64,000 nt of DNA from Cylindrospermum stagnale PCC 7417. GTDB lineage: Bacteria > Cyanobacteriota > Cyanobacteriia > Cyanobacteriales > Nostocaceae. Position numbers and translations under genes: made by a program. Of this stretch, positions 55,188 through 64,000 are shown piece after piece (positions within the stretch are counted from its first letter, which is position 1; the number at the start of each line of letters is the position of its first letter). Where the stretch lies: the NCBI RefSeq assembly GCF_000317535.1, contig NC_019757.1:4491501-4555500 (forward strand). The letters run 5' to 3'. The notes under the pieces were generated by a model. The model ran no database searches and was not told where the DNA came from. It saw nothing but the letters and a program-made list of their open reading frames with translations.

Positions 55188-55643
55188 ATGTACGCTACTC
55201 GTTGTGTAATTCCGGTGATCAAATCTCCTAAAGATTACCAAACATATCGCATCAGTCCCCAGGACTCCAATCGGTTAGCGATTATTTTTGATTCCACAAA
55301 TGCTAATACTTCTTTAACTTGTTGTGTGGAAATATTTGATGTTGGTGGACAAACGCCGCCCAATCGTCATCAATGGGCATTGGAAATGTTTTTTGTCCTC
55401 AAAGGAGAAGGAATGGCGATTTGCGATGGTAAAAATATGCAAATCAAAGCTGGGGATAGTTTATTAGTGCCTCCTACTGGCACACATTTGATTAAAAATA
55501 CAGGCAATAGTCGCTTGTATACCTTGACAATTATGGTTCCCAACGAAGATTTTTCAGAACTAATTCGCAGTGGGATTCCGGTAGAGTTAGATGAGGAAGA
55601 TATGGCAGTGCTGGGTAAATATGATTCTTTGATACCCTGTTAA
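55188..55643 (+). CDS. cupin-domain protein
   Basis: The 151-residue protein carries one cupin domain. Motif 1 is NRHQWALEMFFVLKGEGMAICDG (the second His of the usual HxH is not there) and motif 2 is DSLLVPPTGTHLIKNTGN. The metal-binding ligands are thus partly changed, so it may be a sensor or binding protein rather than an enzyme. It follows the cysteine hydrolase stop with zero spacing and so is part of the same transcript. Confidence 0.9.
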   Translation: MYATRCVIPVIKSPKDYQTYRISPQDSNRLAIIFDSTNANTSLTCCVEIFDVGGQTPPNRHQWALEMFFVLKGEGMAICDGKNMQIKAGDSLLVPPTGTHLIKNTGNSRLYTLTIMVPNEDFSELIRSGIPVELDEEDMAVLGKYDSLIPC

Positions 55644-56311
55644 AAGCGATGGCTATCAAATCACAGAAAACAAATTAAATCTTAAGTAGGGTGTGTTACA
55701 GCTTGAGTCTAGCACACCTTATTATATATAGCAATTTGTTTAAATATATATAATTTATACCAATTTAGATGAGTTTACTTGGGTCGTTTCAGACTTTTGA
55801 TAGATGTCTATATCCATCTGGTAGTGGCAAAATCAATTCTTAAATAAAGGCATAAAACTTCCTATTTCATATAATTTCACACCTTGTTGTTTCTGTCAAT
55901 GGGTAAGCACTAAAAAGTAGCCATTTAAAGGTGGTGAAATTCGTAACGGTACCGCAGGGCAAAATTAAAAATTAAAAATTAAAAAAGCTTATGAGGTATG
56001 CTTTTTGTCTATTTTATTTTTGTAGTTTTATCCTAGGAGGGTGAGGAGTATTCATCTAAATGGAATGCTTCTAACTAAGATTTGGAATTAAGTAAGTAGG
56101 AGAGAAAATTTATAAGTAAATTATTGCGAGTGTAACAGGGTGAAACAAAGCAATCATCAGAGTTTTCAGAAATTTACTTGTTACATAGTTGGATTGATTC
56201 GTGCCTACTTATTTAGCGATCGCACTAGACTGGGCATAATTTAATCAGCTATTCCCAATTTTGTGACTTAAGGCACAGCTACCTGAACTAACCACAAAGG
56301 TTTGTAAAGTT
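55644..56311. other. long intergenic region upstream of the 1332-residue protein gene
   Basis: About 670 bases, AT-rich, with a TATATA-type run near 55722-55756 and (AATTAAA)x3 at 55963-55983. The right half contains the promoter of the following gene. No gene or convincing RNA was seen. Confidence 0.45.
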
Positions 56312-59300
56312 ATGACCAACCTCTTACTCGTTCCCATCCATCTCGATGCCTTATGCCTAGAGCAAGAGACCGGAGTGGTTAGGGCACTGGCAGACTATCG
56401 CCGATTACCTTATATGTACAACGGGGAGACGAATGCCGATGGCACGGCTAATCTGGGCGAAAAAGTTCTCGCCCCACTTTTTAACCAAGAATTAACCCTA
56501 AAAGCCGGGATTCATCTGCATTGGTCATTACCTGATGGCTTAACACGAGGCCAACATAGCGCCACTGGCACGAAATTTCCTCTAGTCCCCAATCGCTGGT
56601 TGATTCTGCGTCAGGGAGGGGATAAAGGAACTAAGCAATGGGTGGTTGAAAGTGACTACCTCTACCCTGAAGATCAGGAACCAGCTGATACCATCAACAT
56701 TCTCATCGAGCGTCCTGATCCGGAAACAGAATTTTATCAGCGTTATCGCTATATGGGGCGGACTCTGGAACTTTCAGCATGGCAAGAAGCACAAAATAGT
56801 AATTCTGGTCGTGAGTATATAGAAACCTTGACCGCCATCGGCCCCAAGGCTGAAGTTCCTCTATTTGACTCTGTTAAAGCGACCTTTGCGGCCTTTTATC
56901 CCAACTGTCAGAGTGTTTTTGGCTTTTATGACGGCGATTATTCTACAACCAATCCCCCGGCTGGGTTACAGTACGATGTCATCGGTTGGTATAGTGAGGA
57001 GCAACAGGATTGCTTAAAAACTCTGTTGGAAAATAACCAGGGGAAAGACTCTGAGGAATTGCTAGAACTCCTACAAGAGGAATTTCGTTGGACATTCGAC
57101 CTTGATGGAGAGTTTCCTGGGCAGAGTCTTTACTTTTCACGAATTACCTTTGAGTCTACAGGATTAGTTCTATCAGCAAGCGATCGCATCAGTACCTTAT
57201 CTGAACCAACAATTGCTGTGGGTAATTCAGCACCAGAAGCACTATCAGCCTATCTAGCTCATAGTTACAACTCCGAAACCAATGACACAGGCAAGCAGAT
57301 TCGCCAATTTGTAGAAGAACAACTAGAAGCACTACAACTGTCAGAACGCTTGGAGTCACGCAAACTCGACCTCGATGCCAAATTACGAGAAGCTCGCCAC
57401 GAACAGGGATTTGGCACGCGCAGCGCGGGAATTCTCTGGTCGATTCAACCTCAAGTTCCAGAGACAAATGAAACCATTACAAGAACTTTCTCAAACCAAA
57501 ATCGCCTAACGCTGCCATTAGAATTGGCTCACCAACTCAATCAAGTTAATCACCTGCAAGAAGAATACAATCAGGCACTGGCTAACATCGAGTCCCAGCG
57601 CCAGCAGTTGTATGCCCACTGGTATGAGTTCATGAAAGAAGCCTATGAGGAAGGTGGCGAAGCTGCTGCGGATGTTCTTAATGCCACGACTGACAAGTTG
57701 CTCAATCCCTTGCGGGCCGCCCTCAGCCAGACAGGACGGTTGGAATTTATGGAAATTCACAGGGTTCGGTCGGGCAATTTTAGAGCAGCTGCGGCGACTT
57801 TATCCTTTAGCATTTACTCGAAGTTGGATTATTTGGATGATTGCGTAGATTTTTTAAACGACGCGGTTGCAGGGACTGTATCGGGTTCAGATTGGTATGA
57901 CTATCTACAAATTGAGTTTGAAAAATGCAATGTCAAACTTCTCCCCCAACCACCCGTTAAAACAAATCAGCTTATAGAGATAGACGTTACAGAAGTAACA
58001 CCAAACCAGGAATGGGAAATCAACGACCAAGGGCAAACCTATACTGTCAAAGTTGAAAATAGCGTTTTAAATATTTATATTCCCCCGACATATATTCCTG
58101 TTTCTGAAGAACCTCAACTAGCTTACCGACTAGCAACGGCAATTAATGAGCTAATTGATGCGATCGCAACTTACAACAGTACAGCCTCAACCCAATATAT
58201 CCTCAAACAATTTCCCTCTCAGCGTTACTGGCGAGCTAATGATCCGGTAATTTTGTTGGCAGGTGAGGCGGCCAGCGCTTCCCTACGGCACAGCAGAGAT
58301 GGACGCTTGCGAAATGACAAACGTTTAAATTGCCATCTGTTGAACGCAACTCTAAATCTGCAAACTTTACCCCCGGAAACTTTAACCAGCCTTCAGAACG
58401 AGATTGACAATTTGGCATCACTTGCTAGCGCAGACGCGATCGGGTTTAATCATTGGACACAACAACCTTGGTCTCCCTTTTTGATGGATTGGGCAGTTCA
58501 GATGTTCCCCTGCCGTCCCGGTGATCCAGTGGCAGATTATAATTCCGAAGTCATTCTCGACAATTACAGCTTAGAATTTAACGCCATTGACCTCTCTCTA
58601 AAACCAGGCAATGAAAGCAATTTTGCCGCTTCTGCCCAGACTTATAACGGTCTGAGCATCCTGACGCCGGCAGCGGGGCTGATACTTCAAGAGCGACTGA
58701 CAATTTATCTCAGCGAACAACTGCTTCCCCTTTATTACAGCGGTAACGAGATTCCGGAAGAGCAGCAAACAGAAGACTACCTCAGCGAAAATTTCGGTGC
58801 GATCGCAACTTGGTATAGAAGCCAGTCGGGCATCGGTGACATCCCAGACTTAGAAAAAGCCCAAAACCCCATCTGGGTGGCGCTGTGGGCTTACGAACAA
58901 ATGCAGACTCTAGAATGTCAAGCCCAGGCGATCGGCGGGTTTAACGATACGCTGCTACTTTACCAACCGACCCTATACGTAGAGATAGACGACCCTCTCA
59001 ACGAAAATCCAGGGCGCAAACTATTCCATGAACAGGTGCGTTGGAACTTGGGCAACACCCTACAATACAAGATTCTTGACCTAGACATTTTCAATCCCAT
59101 CCGCAGTGGGGCGCTGAAAATTACGACTCTGCGGTTAGTGGATACCTTTGGGCAATTTAAGGAAGTCATTAAAACGGGAATAGACACTGATGTAGTGACA
59201 ACGACCCAGATGACACCGCCCAATTCCAACTATCAGGTACTATTACCCCCCCGTTTGGCACAACCAGCCCGGCTTAACTTCCACTGGATAGCAGCAGATA

Positions 59301-60310
59301 GCCAAAACGAAGAACAAATGACCACAGCCCCTGCCATTACCCCTGTCTGCGGTTGGATAGTGCCCAATAATCTTGACAGTAACTTGCAATTTTATAGCGA
59401 TCGCGGTCAGGCGGTGGGATTAATTGATCGCGCGGGGAATTGGCGTTCTGCTCCCGGTAGCACTTTATCCCGCAATGCTCGCAACTATCCTGAACTCCCC
59501 AATCCTCACCTGCAAAAATTGGTGCATTATCTACTAGAGCGAGGGATGGAGTTTCAGCAAGAATTCATCTCCGTTTTAATCAATTCTCTCGATACCATCG
59601 ACCCCGAAAACTTTGCCGAGCATCCCAGTTTAGCGTTGTTGGTGGGGCGACCAATTGCGATCGCGCGAGCCACCTTTAACTTAGAAGTCCAAGGGCTTCC
59701 CGCAAGCGATCCCAGCGTCAGCATCACCGCCGAAAACAACCCAACAACTCGCGGCTTCGGTGCCGTCAAATTTCCCATCCGCTTAGGAGATTACCAGCAA
59801 CTCAACGATGGATTAGTCGGTTACTGGCGAGAAGTTCACCAAGGAGACGATTACAACTATGAGGAAAACATTTTTTATGCACCCCAAAGCAATCGCATTA
59901 ATAATGACTTAATTCAAACCGAAGCGGAAGGCTTGGTGTATTTCGACCAAACCGTAGACGCGCCGCCCCAATACGTAACCATGTTAATCGACCCGCGAGG
60001 CACGATTCATACTACCTCTGGGATTTTGCCCAATCAAGAATTGCGCTTACCCCCAGAAAATTATAACGAAGCATTACAGGCAATCGAGGTTCATTTTCTC
60101 TCGACTCCCGTTTTATCGAATCAAGGAGAAATTTCCATTCCCTTGCCAGAAGTCCCACAATATGCATGGTCATGGTTAAGCCTAAGCGGGAGCGACTGGC
60201 TAGAAACGACTAATATCAAACCCGTCAATATCAAGGCAACTTTTTCTGCCCCCCAAGCACTTTCTGAAGGTTGGTTACAGCTCACACCAATCGAGGAAAG
60301 CGAAGGATGA
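56312..60310 (+). CDS. unrecognised very large protein, 1332 aa
   Basis: I do not recognise a characterised domain. The opening (VPIHLDALCLE, LKAGIHLHWSLPDGL, then FPLVPNRWLILRQGG) is rich in His and Trp. Two coiled-coil-type stretches lie near 328-368 and 406-476, and the rest is a mix of beta-rich and helical parts. It has no signal peptide or membrane helix, so it is cytosolic or exported by a non-Sec route. The two plus-strand genes that follow encode a carbohydrate-binding-like protein and a tail-collar protein, suggesting an appendage or tail-type accessory locus. Size and gene position fit large structural or toxin-like proteins of such loci, but this is inference. Confidence 0.85.
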   Translation: MTNLLLVPIHLDALCLEQETGVVRALADYRRLPYMYNGETNADGTANLGEKVLAPLFNQELTLKAGIHLHWSLPDGLTRGQHSATGTKFPLVPNRWLILRQGGDKGTKQWVVESDYLYPEDQEPADTINILIERPDPETEFYQRYRYMGRTLELSAWQEAQNSNSGREYIETLTAIGPKAEVPLFDSVKATFAAFYPNCQSVFGFYDGDYSTTNPPAGLQYDVIGWYSEEQQDCLKTLLENNQGKDSEELLELLQEEFRWTFDLDGEFPGQSLYFSRITFESTGLVLSASDRISTLSEPTIAVGNSAPEALSAYLAHSYNSETNDTGKQIRQFVEEQLEALQLSERLESRKLDLDAKLREARHEQGFGTRSAGILWSIQPQVPETNETITRTFSNQNRLTLPLELAHQLNQVNHLQEEYNQALANIESQRQQLYAHWYEFMKEAYEEGGEAAADVLNATTDKLLNPLRAALSQTGRLEFMEIHRVRSGNFRAAAATLSFSIYSKLDYLDDCVDFLNDAVAGTVSGSDWYDYLQIEFEKCNVKLLPQPPVKTNQLIEIDVTEVTPNQEWEINDQGQTYTVKVENSVLNIYIPPTYIPVSEEPQLAYRLATAINELIDAIATYNSTASTQYILKQFPSQRYWRANDPVILLAGEAASASLRHSRDGRLRNDKRLNCHLLNATLNLQTLPPETLTSLQNEIDNLASLASADAIGFNHWTQQPWSPFLMDWAVQMFPCRPGDPVADYNSEVILDNYSLEFNAIDLSLKPGNESNFAASAQTYNGLSILTPAAGLILQERLTIYLSEQLLPLYYSGNEIPEEQQTEDYLSENFGAIATWYRSQSGIGDIPDLEKAQNPIWVALWAYEQMQTLECQAQAIGGFNDTLLLYQPTLYVEIDDPLNENPGRKLFHEQVRWNLGNTLQYKILDLDIFNPIRSGALKITTLRLVDTFGQFKEVIKTGIDTDVVTTTQMTPPNSNYQVLLPPRLAQPARLNFHWIAADSQNEEQMTTAPAITPVCGWIVPNNLDSNLQFYSDRGQAVGLIDRAGNWRSAPGSTLSRNARNYPELPNPHLQKLVHYLLERGMEFQQEFISVLINSLDTIDPENFAEHPSLALLVGRPIAIARATFNLEVQGLPASDPSVSITAENNPTTRGFGAVKFPIRLGDYQQLNDGLVGYWREVHQGDDYNYEENIFYAPQSNRINNDLIQTEAEGLVYFDQTVDAPPQYVTMLIDPRGTIHTTSGILPNQELRLPPENYNEALQAIEVHFLSTPVLSNQGEISIPLPEVPQYAWSWLSLSGSDWLETTNIKPVNIKATFSAPQALSEGWLQLTPIEESEG

Positions 60311-60354
60311 ATCTTGGTAATTGGTTTATGCGAACAACCCAACACCCAATACGG

Positions 60355-60690
60355 TTTGGATAAAATTCGATCCCCCCAACCCCCCTTAAAAAGGGGGGCT
60401 AAGAGTGGCTCTATTTCTCTCTTAAAAAGGGAAACTGTGACTCCAGTCCCCCCCTTAAAAAGGGGAGCTAGGGGGGATCTGTTTTCGCCTTAAAAAGGGA
60501 AACTGTGACTCCAGTCCCCCCCTTAAAAAGGGGAGCTAGGGGGGATCTCTTTTCCCCTTAAGAAAGGGAAACTTTAACTCCAGTCCCCCCCTTAAAAAGG
60601 GGAGCTAGGGGGGATTTCTTTTCCCCTTAAAAAGGAGAAATGTGACTCCAGTCCCCCCCTTAAAAAGGGGGGCTAGGGGGGATCTCGATC
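60355..60690. repeat. tandem array of about 68-bp units with C/G-rich palindromes
   Basis: The unit, about 68 bases, begins at CCAGTCCCCCCCTTAAAAAG and contains GGGGAGCTAGGGGGGATC plus a CTTTTCCCCTTAAAAAGGG segment. CCAGT phases are at 60443, 60511, 60580 and 60648 (intervals of 68, 69, 68). A fifth, more diverged copy begins near 60370. Each unit can fold CCCCCC against GGGGGG. The array lies in the gap after the 1332-residue protein gene. Confidence 0.9.
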
Positions 60691-60933
60691 AATTTTGATA
60701 CGAATCAGACATTCCTCTGAATACAGTTCTCCAAAAAGTCTATTAATTAACAGGAATCCAAAAGATGAATGACAACAAACCCATTCAAATCGATTTAAGC
60801 CTCTCAGAAATTAACTCAGTGACAGCAGTGTAATTTATTAATTAAATGGTCGAATATAATTCGCCTAGAACTTTTCAAACTACCTACTCCAGATTATTTG
60901 ATTTCAACTAGCAACTTAAAGGAGAAACAAGCA

Positions 60934-61818
60934 ATGGTTTTGGTAACAAATGTGTTGAGAAATGGAGATTTTTCTGAAGGCAATGTCGGGTGGATAATTC
61001 AAAACGATTCTGATGCCAATGGCAGCACGACTTTAGCTGAAATTATTACCGACCCAGACCCCAAGAGATGTTATCTCAAACTAACTAATAGTAATGGAGA
61101 AAAACAATATGTAGTCCAGCAAACAGTAGCAGTCAAACCCAATAAACGTTACGATTTAGTAGCTAAAACCTTTTATTTAGAAGGTGTGGGAAAAATTTGG
61201 AGAAAACGGCAAAAACCTGGCGAATCACGCAGTGATAACACAACTGTAACCGAGCAGGTTTCTCTTAATCAAGCCAAGGAAATAGACGAACTCGAAATTG
61301 ATGGTAACTGGAGGATGCATTTTTTTACAGAAGCAGATGCCTCCGAACTAACTATTTCTTTTACCTGTGTCAGTGACTCTCCATCTAAAGAGTGTATTAG
61401 CGGCATTAGTGAGGTTTTTTTGTATGAGCATAACTTAGTTCAAAATGGGGATTTTTCACAATACATGGCTAGTTGGGAACCTCACCTACCCAGTAGTAAT
61501 AGTACAGCTCGCGCTATTAATGGTGAACTTCAAATTACGCTAGACGGAAAAGCTTCCCAAAAAATAACCGATATCCAACCCAATACAGAATACAGATTAA
61601 CATTTAGAAATCAAAACCCCTGGTCAGGTGAGGGAAACATTGAAATCGCACCTGATTTAATTTCTGAAAAGTATACAAATGGAGCATGGGAAAATAAAAC
61701 GATTGAATTTACCACAACGGATGATACTAGCGAAATCGAAATTATCTTATGGAGTCCTAGTACTGCTCTATTTGATGACTTTGCCCTCTCAGCAATTAAG
61801 AGACCTGCCCAATATTAA
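60934..61818 (+). CDS. double carbohydrate-binding-like (CBM4/9-type) protein
   Basis: With AAAGGAG about 8 bases before the ATG at 60934, the product is 294 residues (an ATG 12 codons upstream has no such site). It has two similar beta-sandwich modules: NVLRNGDFSEGNVGWIIQND ... and NLVQNGDFSQYMASWEPHLP, each followed by beta strands with the ending of a galactose-binding fold (TSEIEIILWSP; ALFDDFALSA). That pattern belongs to CBM_4_9-type domains, which bind sugars. No catalytic domain and no signal peptide are present. It is in line with the neighbouring large protein and collar protein, and could be the binding part of an appendage. Confidence 0.8.
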   Translation: MVLVTNVLRNGDFSEGNVGWIIQNDSDANGSTTLAEIITDPDPKRCYLKLTNSNGEKQYVVQQTVAVKPNKRYDLVAKTFYLEGVGKIWRKRQKPGESRSDNTTVTEQVSLNQAKEIDELEIDGNWRMHFFTEADASELTISFTCVSDSPSKECISGISEVFLYEHNLVQNGDFSQYMASWEPHLPSSNSTARAINGELQITLDGKASQKITDIQPNTEYRLTFRNQNPWSGEGNIEIAPDLISEKYTNGAWENKTIEFTTTDDTSEIEIILWSPSTALFDDFALSAIKRPAQY

Positions 61819-61958
61819 GTAAGGTAAGATGCTTGAAAAATCGTTATCGACTGATGAATTTTATTTTCTTCAAGTCGTCATGTATCTGAATTGCATTAAC
61901 CCAAATTACCCAAACCAAAGCCCAATTTCCTAATTATTATTCACAAGGAGAATTAACC

Positions 61959-63851
61959 ATGTCCACCAACAAAAAAATGCCTTTTAGATTTGAGTTCTTT
62001 TACGAACCAGCAACCGAAGAAAACCTCAAAGATATTTTGTTGATTGATGCTCCCAGCGAAGTTCCACCACTGCACTTAAACATTATCAACAACCTAGTTG
62101 ATCAACCCATCACCATTCCAGCTTCTGAGACTGATGGTCTAGTCACTCTAGACAATTACCACTTTAAACTTAAGTTCAATCCCCAAGTCTTGGTCACAGC
62201 AGAAAACATTCAACTTCAAAATAGCAACTGGGTACTCGCACACGCTAAAGAAGCAGGAAGTTCTTCTGATGGGCTTTATCTGTGCTTGAAAGGAGAAGAT
62301 ATTATCCTCGAAAGTGATAAGCCAATCGAATTGACTTTCAATGGGGTAGGAGCGACAGATTTTCAAACAGAAACAAGGACATCAGGAACATCAGTTGAGA
62401 TGAGTTGGGTGTTGCAAATTGAGCAATTAGCCCAATCACTAGACGGGGAAGAACACGATGGCGAAAGGGAAACTCTCACCCTTACCCCTAGAGCGCCTGG
62501 TGACTCTGATGGATATGAAACTACTAGTACGAAAACTCTTGAAAAAGTCAAGCAGAAAGGCAAACCAAACATTCCCCTAGCTGTTGGATTTGCCGGCTCT
62601 AATCGGGTTCTCAACACTAACAGCGAAGAAAGCAATCTACAATTGCGAATCACTAACACAGCTGAACCCGGTAGTCCCAACATTATCTTTTATTACGATA
62701 GCGACACCACTAAATGTTCTCAACTGGGAATTGCCCTTGAAGTAGGAGACACAACTGCATTTCCTTGGGTGCTGGGAACAAAAGACGATGTGAATAACAT
62801 TACAATGTCCATTGCTGGTAACAAGTGGAAGCAACTTAGCGACAAACCAACGGAAGTAATAGTTGGAGGAGTCAGCGCCCTGGAGTGGACATTCATCCCC
62901 AACTCAGCCAATGTAGAGTTAGCTGCTCAGGAAACTATCTTAGTAGACATTCAAAAAATTAAAACGGCTCATCCAACGGGTGCAACTAAGTTGAACTTGC
63001 GCTATCAGTATGTGCCAGAGTATCAAGATGGGGAGTTTGTCTGCGCGATAGAAAAAACGCCTTTGGTATTTCATGACTATAAGGTAGGCATTGGGACAAC
63101 CCAACCCAAAGAAAGCTTACATATTAAAGCGGGTAATTTAAGGATAGAAAATACCGACGCTTCTACAAATGGGGAAATTCAAACAAATGGTACTCTTGTC
63201 CTGCGTTCAAATGTGGACAAGACTGAAGATTTGTCAGTGAAGTTCTTCAACCAGACTAATCAGACCGTACCTTTAATGGTATTGCATAAAGATGGCAAGT
63301 TGGGTATTGGTACGGCAAGTCCTGAAGCCAAGTTACATGTAACAGAAACAATAAAAGCTAAAAATGTTGAGGTAATAGAGACAGTAACCGCTAAAAAGAT
63401 TGTGGCGGATGGGGCTGTTTTTACAGGGATGATTTTGATGTGGTCGGGAGCAGCGGATAAAATCCCGGCTGGTTGGGCGCTGTGTAATGGAACGAATACA
63501 ACACCGGATTTGAGAGATCGCTTTTTAGTTGGTGCGGGAAAGGATTACCCAGTTGGAAATACAGGAGGTCTTAAAGAAGTCATCTTAACTGAGGAGCAAA
63601 TGCCTAGTCATAATCATGGTGTTGATGATCCTGGTCACACTCATTCTATTGAAATGAGAGATAGTAGCAGCGATCTCCAGCCTACATCCCTTCCTCTCTA
63701 TGCGAGAAATGACATTAATGACGGAAATAGAAAAGGAACTAACAGCGCAACAACTGGAATTTCTATTCTATCCAAAGGAGGTGGTAAAGCCCATGAAAAC
63801 AGACCACCTTATTATGCTCTGTGTTTCATTATGAAAGTGGATATTCCCTAA
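61959..63851 (+). CDS. tail-collar protein with tail-fibre motifs (microcystin-dependent-protein type)
   Basis: The 630-residue product (AAGGAG with 8-base spacing) has a long beta-rich N-terminal part (to about 370), then two GIGT-x-x-P-x-x-x-L-H motifs (VGIGTTQPKESLHI and LGIGTASPEAKLHV) as found in phage tail fibres, a short coiled coil, and a C-terminal phage tail-collar domain. The collar domain runs GMILMWSGAADKIPAGWALC, DLRDRFLVGAGKDYPVGNTGG, MPSHNHGVDDPGHTHS and ENRPPYYALCFIMK. Such collar proteins are also seen outside phages, as secreted or surface proteins. No other phage structural genes lie within the window. Confidence 0.88.
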   Translation: MSTNKKMPFRFEFFYEPATEENLKDILLIDAPSEVPPLHLNIINNLVDQPITIPASETDGLVTLDNYHFKLKFNPQVLVTAENIQLQNSNWVLAHAKEAGSSSDGLYLCLKGEDIILESDKPIELTFNGVGATDFQTETRTSGTSVEMSWVLQIEQLAQSLDGEEHDGERETLTLTPRAPGDSDGYETTSTKTLEKVKQKGKPNIPLAVGFAGSNRVLNTNSEESNLQLRITNTAEPGSPNIIFYYDSDTTKCSQLGIALEVGDTTAFPWVLGTKDDVNNITMSIAGNKWKQLSDKPTEVIVGGVSALEWTFIPNSANVELAAQETILVDIQKIKTAHPTGATKLNLRYQYVPEYQDGEFVCAIEKTPLVFHDYKVGIGTTQPKESLHIKAGNLRIENTDASTNGEIQTNGTLVLRSNVDKTEDLSVKFFNQTNQTVPLMVLHKDGKLGIGTASPEAKLHVTETIKAKNVEVIETVTAKKIVADGAVFTGMILMWSGAADKIPAGWALCNGTNTTPDLRDRFLVGAGKDYPVGNTGGLKEVILTEEQMPSHNHGVDDPGHTHSIEMRDSSSDLQPTSLPLYARNDINDGNRKGTNSATTGISILSKGGGKAHENRPPYYALCFIMKVDIP

Positions 63852-64000
63852 ACTTGGCTATTCGCTGATCGAGATACTTTTTTGATGGTAGAACGGGGTG
63901 TATCTGCTACCTAAAACACCTTAGCAGCCAGCCCCGAACATTGCCAATTCTAGGCTTAAAATCTAAGAATTAGGAGAAATTGATAAGACGATGAATAATG
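63852..64000 (+). other. right-edge region with a possible start of another gene
   Basis: About 150 bases after the collar gene. An AGGAG (63972-63976) is followed by an ATG at 63991, a spacing of 14 bases, with only three codons in the window. It may be the start of the next gene. Confidence 0.3.

Noticed and set aside
60355-60690. CRISPR array
   Set aside because: The repeats are near-identical over their whole 68-base period, with no unique spacers between them, so it is a simple tandem repeat. No cas gene is present.
61959-63851. Prophage based on the tail-collar domain
   Set aside because: There are no integrase, capsid, terminase, lysis or other tail genes in the window, so the collar protein alone does not support a prophage.
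1-64000. tRNA or rRNA genes, riboswitches
   Set aside because: No cloverleaf, anticodon/CCA pattern, rRNA-like segment or known riboswitch core was recognised in the gene-free stretches. A covariance-model search would be the decisive test.

Overview
The window looks like a chromosome segment of a filamentous, heterocyst-type cyanobacterium of the Nostoc/Anabaena group. The reasons are the many GCGATCGC (HIP1) octamers, the heptamer tandem repeats (GGTAATG, CCCAATT, AATTAAA), the dispersed palindromic repeats, the fused PanC-CMK enzyme, a phytochrome-type histidine kinase, a giant Ser/Thr kinase-histidine kinase, and cyanobacterial families such as DUF928 and SLH-glycosidase proteins. This assignment is inference from content; no marker gene fixes the species. 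No rRNA, tRNA or CRISPR array was seen.

Layout. 0-5 kb: a minus-strand DUF4129-DUF4350-MoxR-DUF58 locus, with an orphan HigA-like antitoxin and two tiny genes lying between moxR and the DUF58 gene, followed by a DUF2243 membrane protein. 5-11 kb: a NADAR glycosidase, a Cph2-like photoreceptor kinase, and a small gene coupled to mltA. 11-13 kb: a DUF5895-like protein and an IS200/IS605-type element whose TnpB has lost the RuvC-I part. 13-23 kb: mostly housekeeping genes (aspartic protease, PHP phosphoesterase, purM, sodB, panC/cmk, rlpA, glsA) with a broken Uma2 gene and several palindromic repeats. 23-31 kb: a small membrane protein divergent from a STAND-like AAA-wHTH-TPR protein across a palindrome-rich control region, a WGR/beta-propeller protein, a divergent squalene/phytoene-synthase-like protein and an SLH glycosidase.

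31-45 kb is the most distinctive region. Three plus-strand genes (CHAT-TIR, TIR-CHASE2, DUF928) converge on a minus-strand operon of three overlapping genes (TpsA filamentous-haemagglutinin-like exoprotein, TpsB outer-membrane transporter, exported CHAT-TPR protein). Caspase-like CHAT and TIR modules, a periplasmic CHASE2 sensor and a two-partner secretion pair together suggest a linked surface/sensing/proteolysis system.

45-56 kb: a small anchored protein, a CNT nucleoside transporter, the 1790-residue kinase, an amidohydrolase, and a divergent cysteine hydrolase-cupin pair that could handle N-heterocycle or ureide compounds. 56-64 kb: an unrecognised 1332-residue protein, a 68-bp tandem repeat array, a double carbohydrate-binding-like protein and a tail-collar protein with tail-fibre motifs. 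These three may form an adhesin or phage-tail-derived accessory module.
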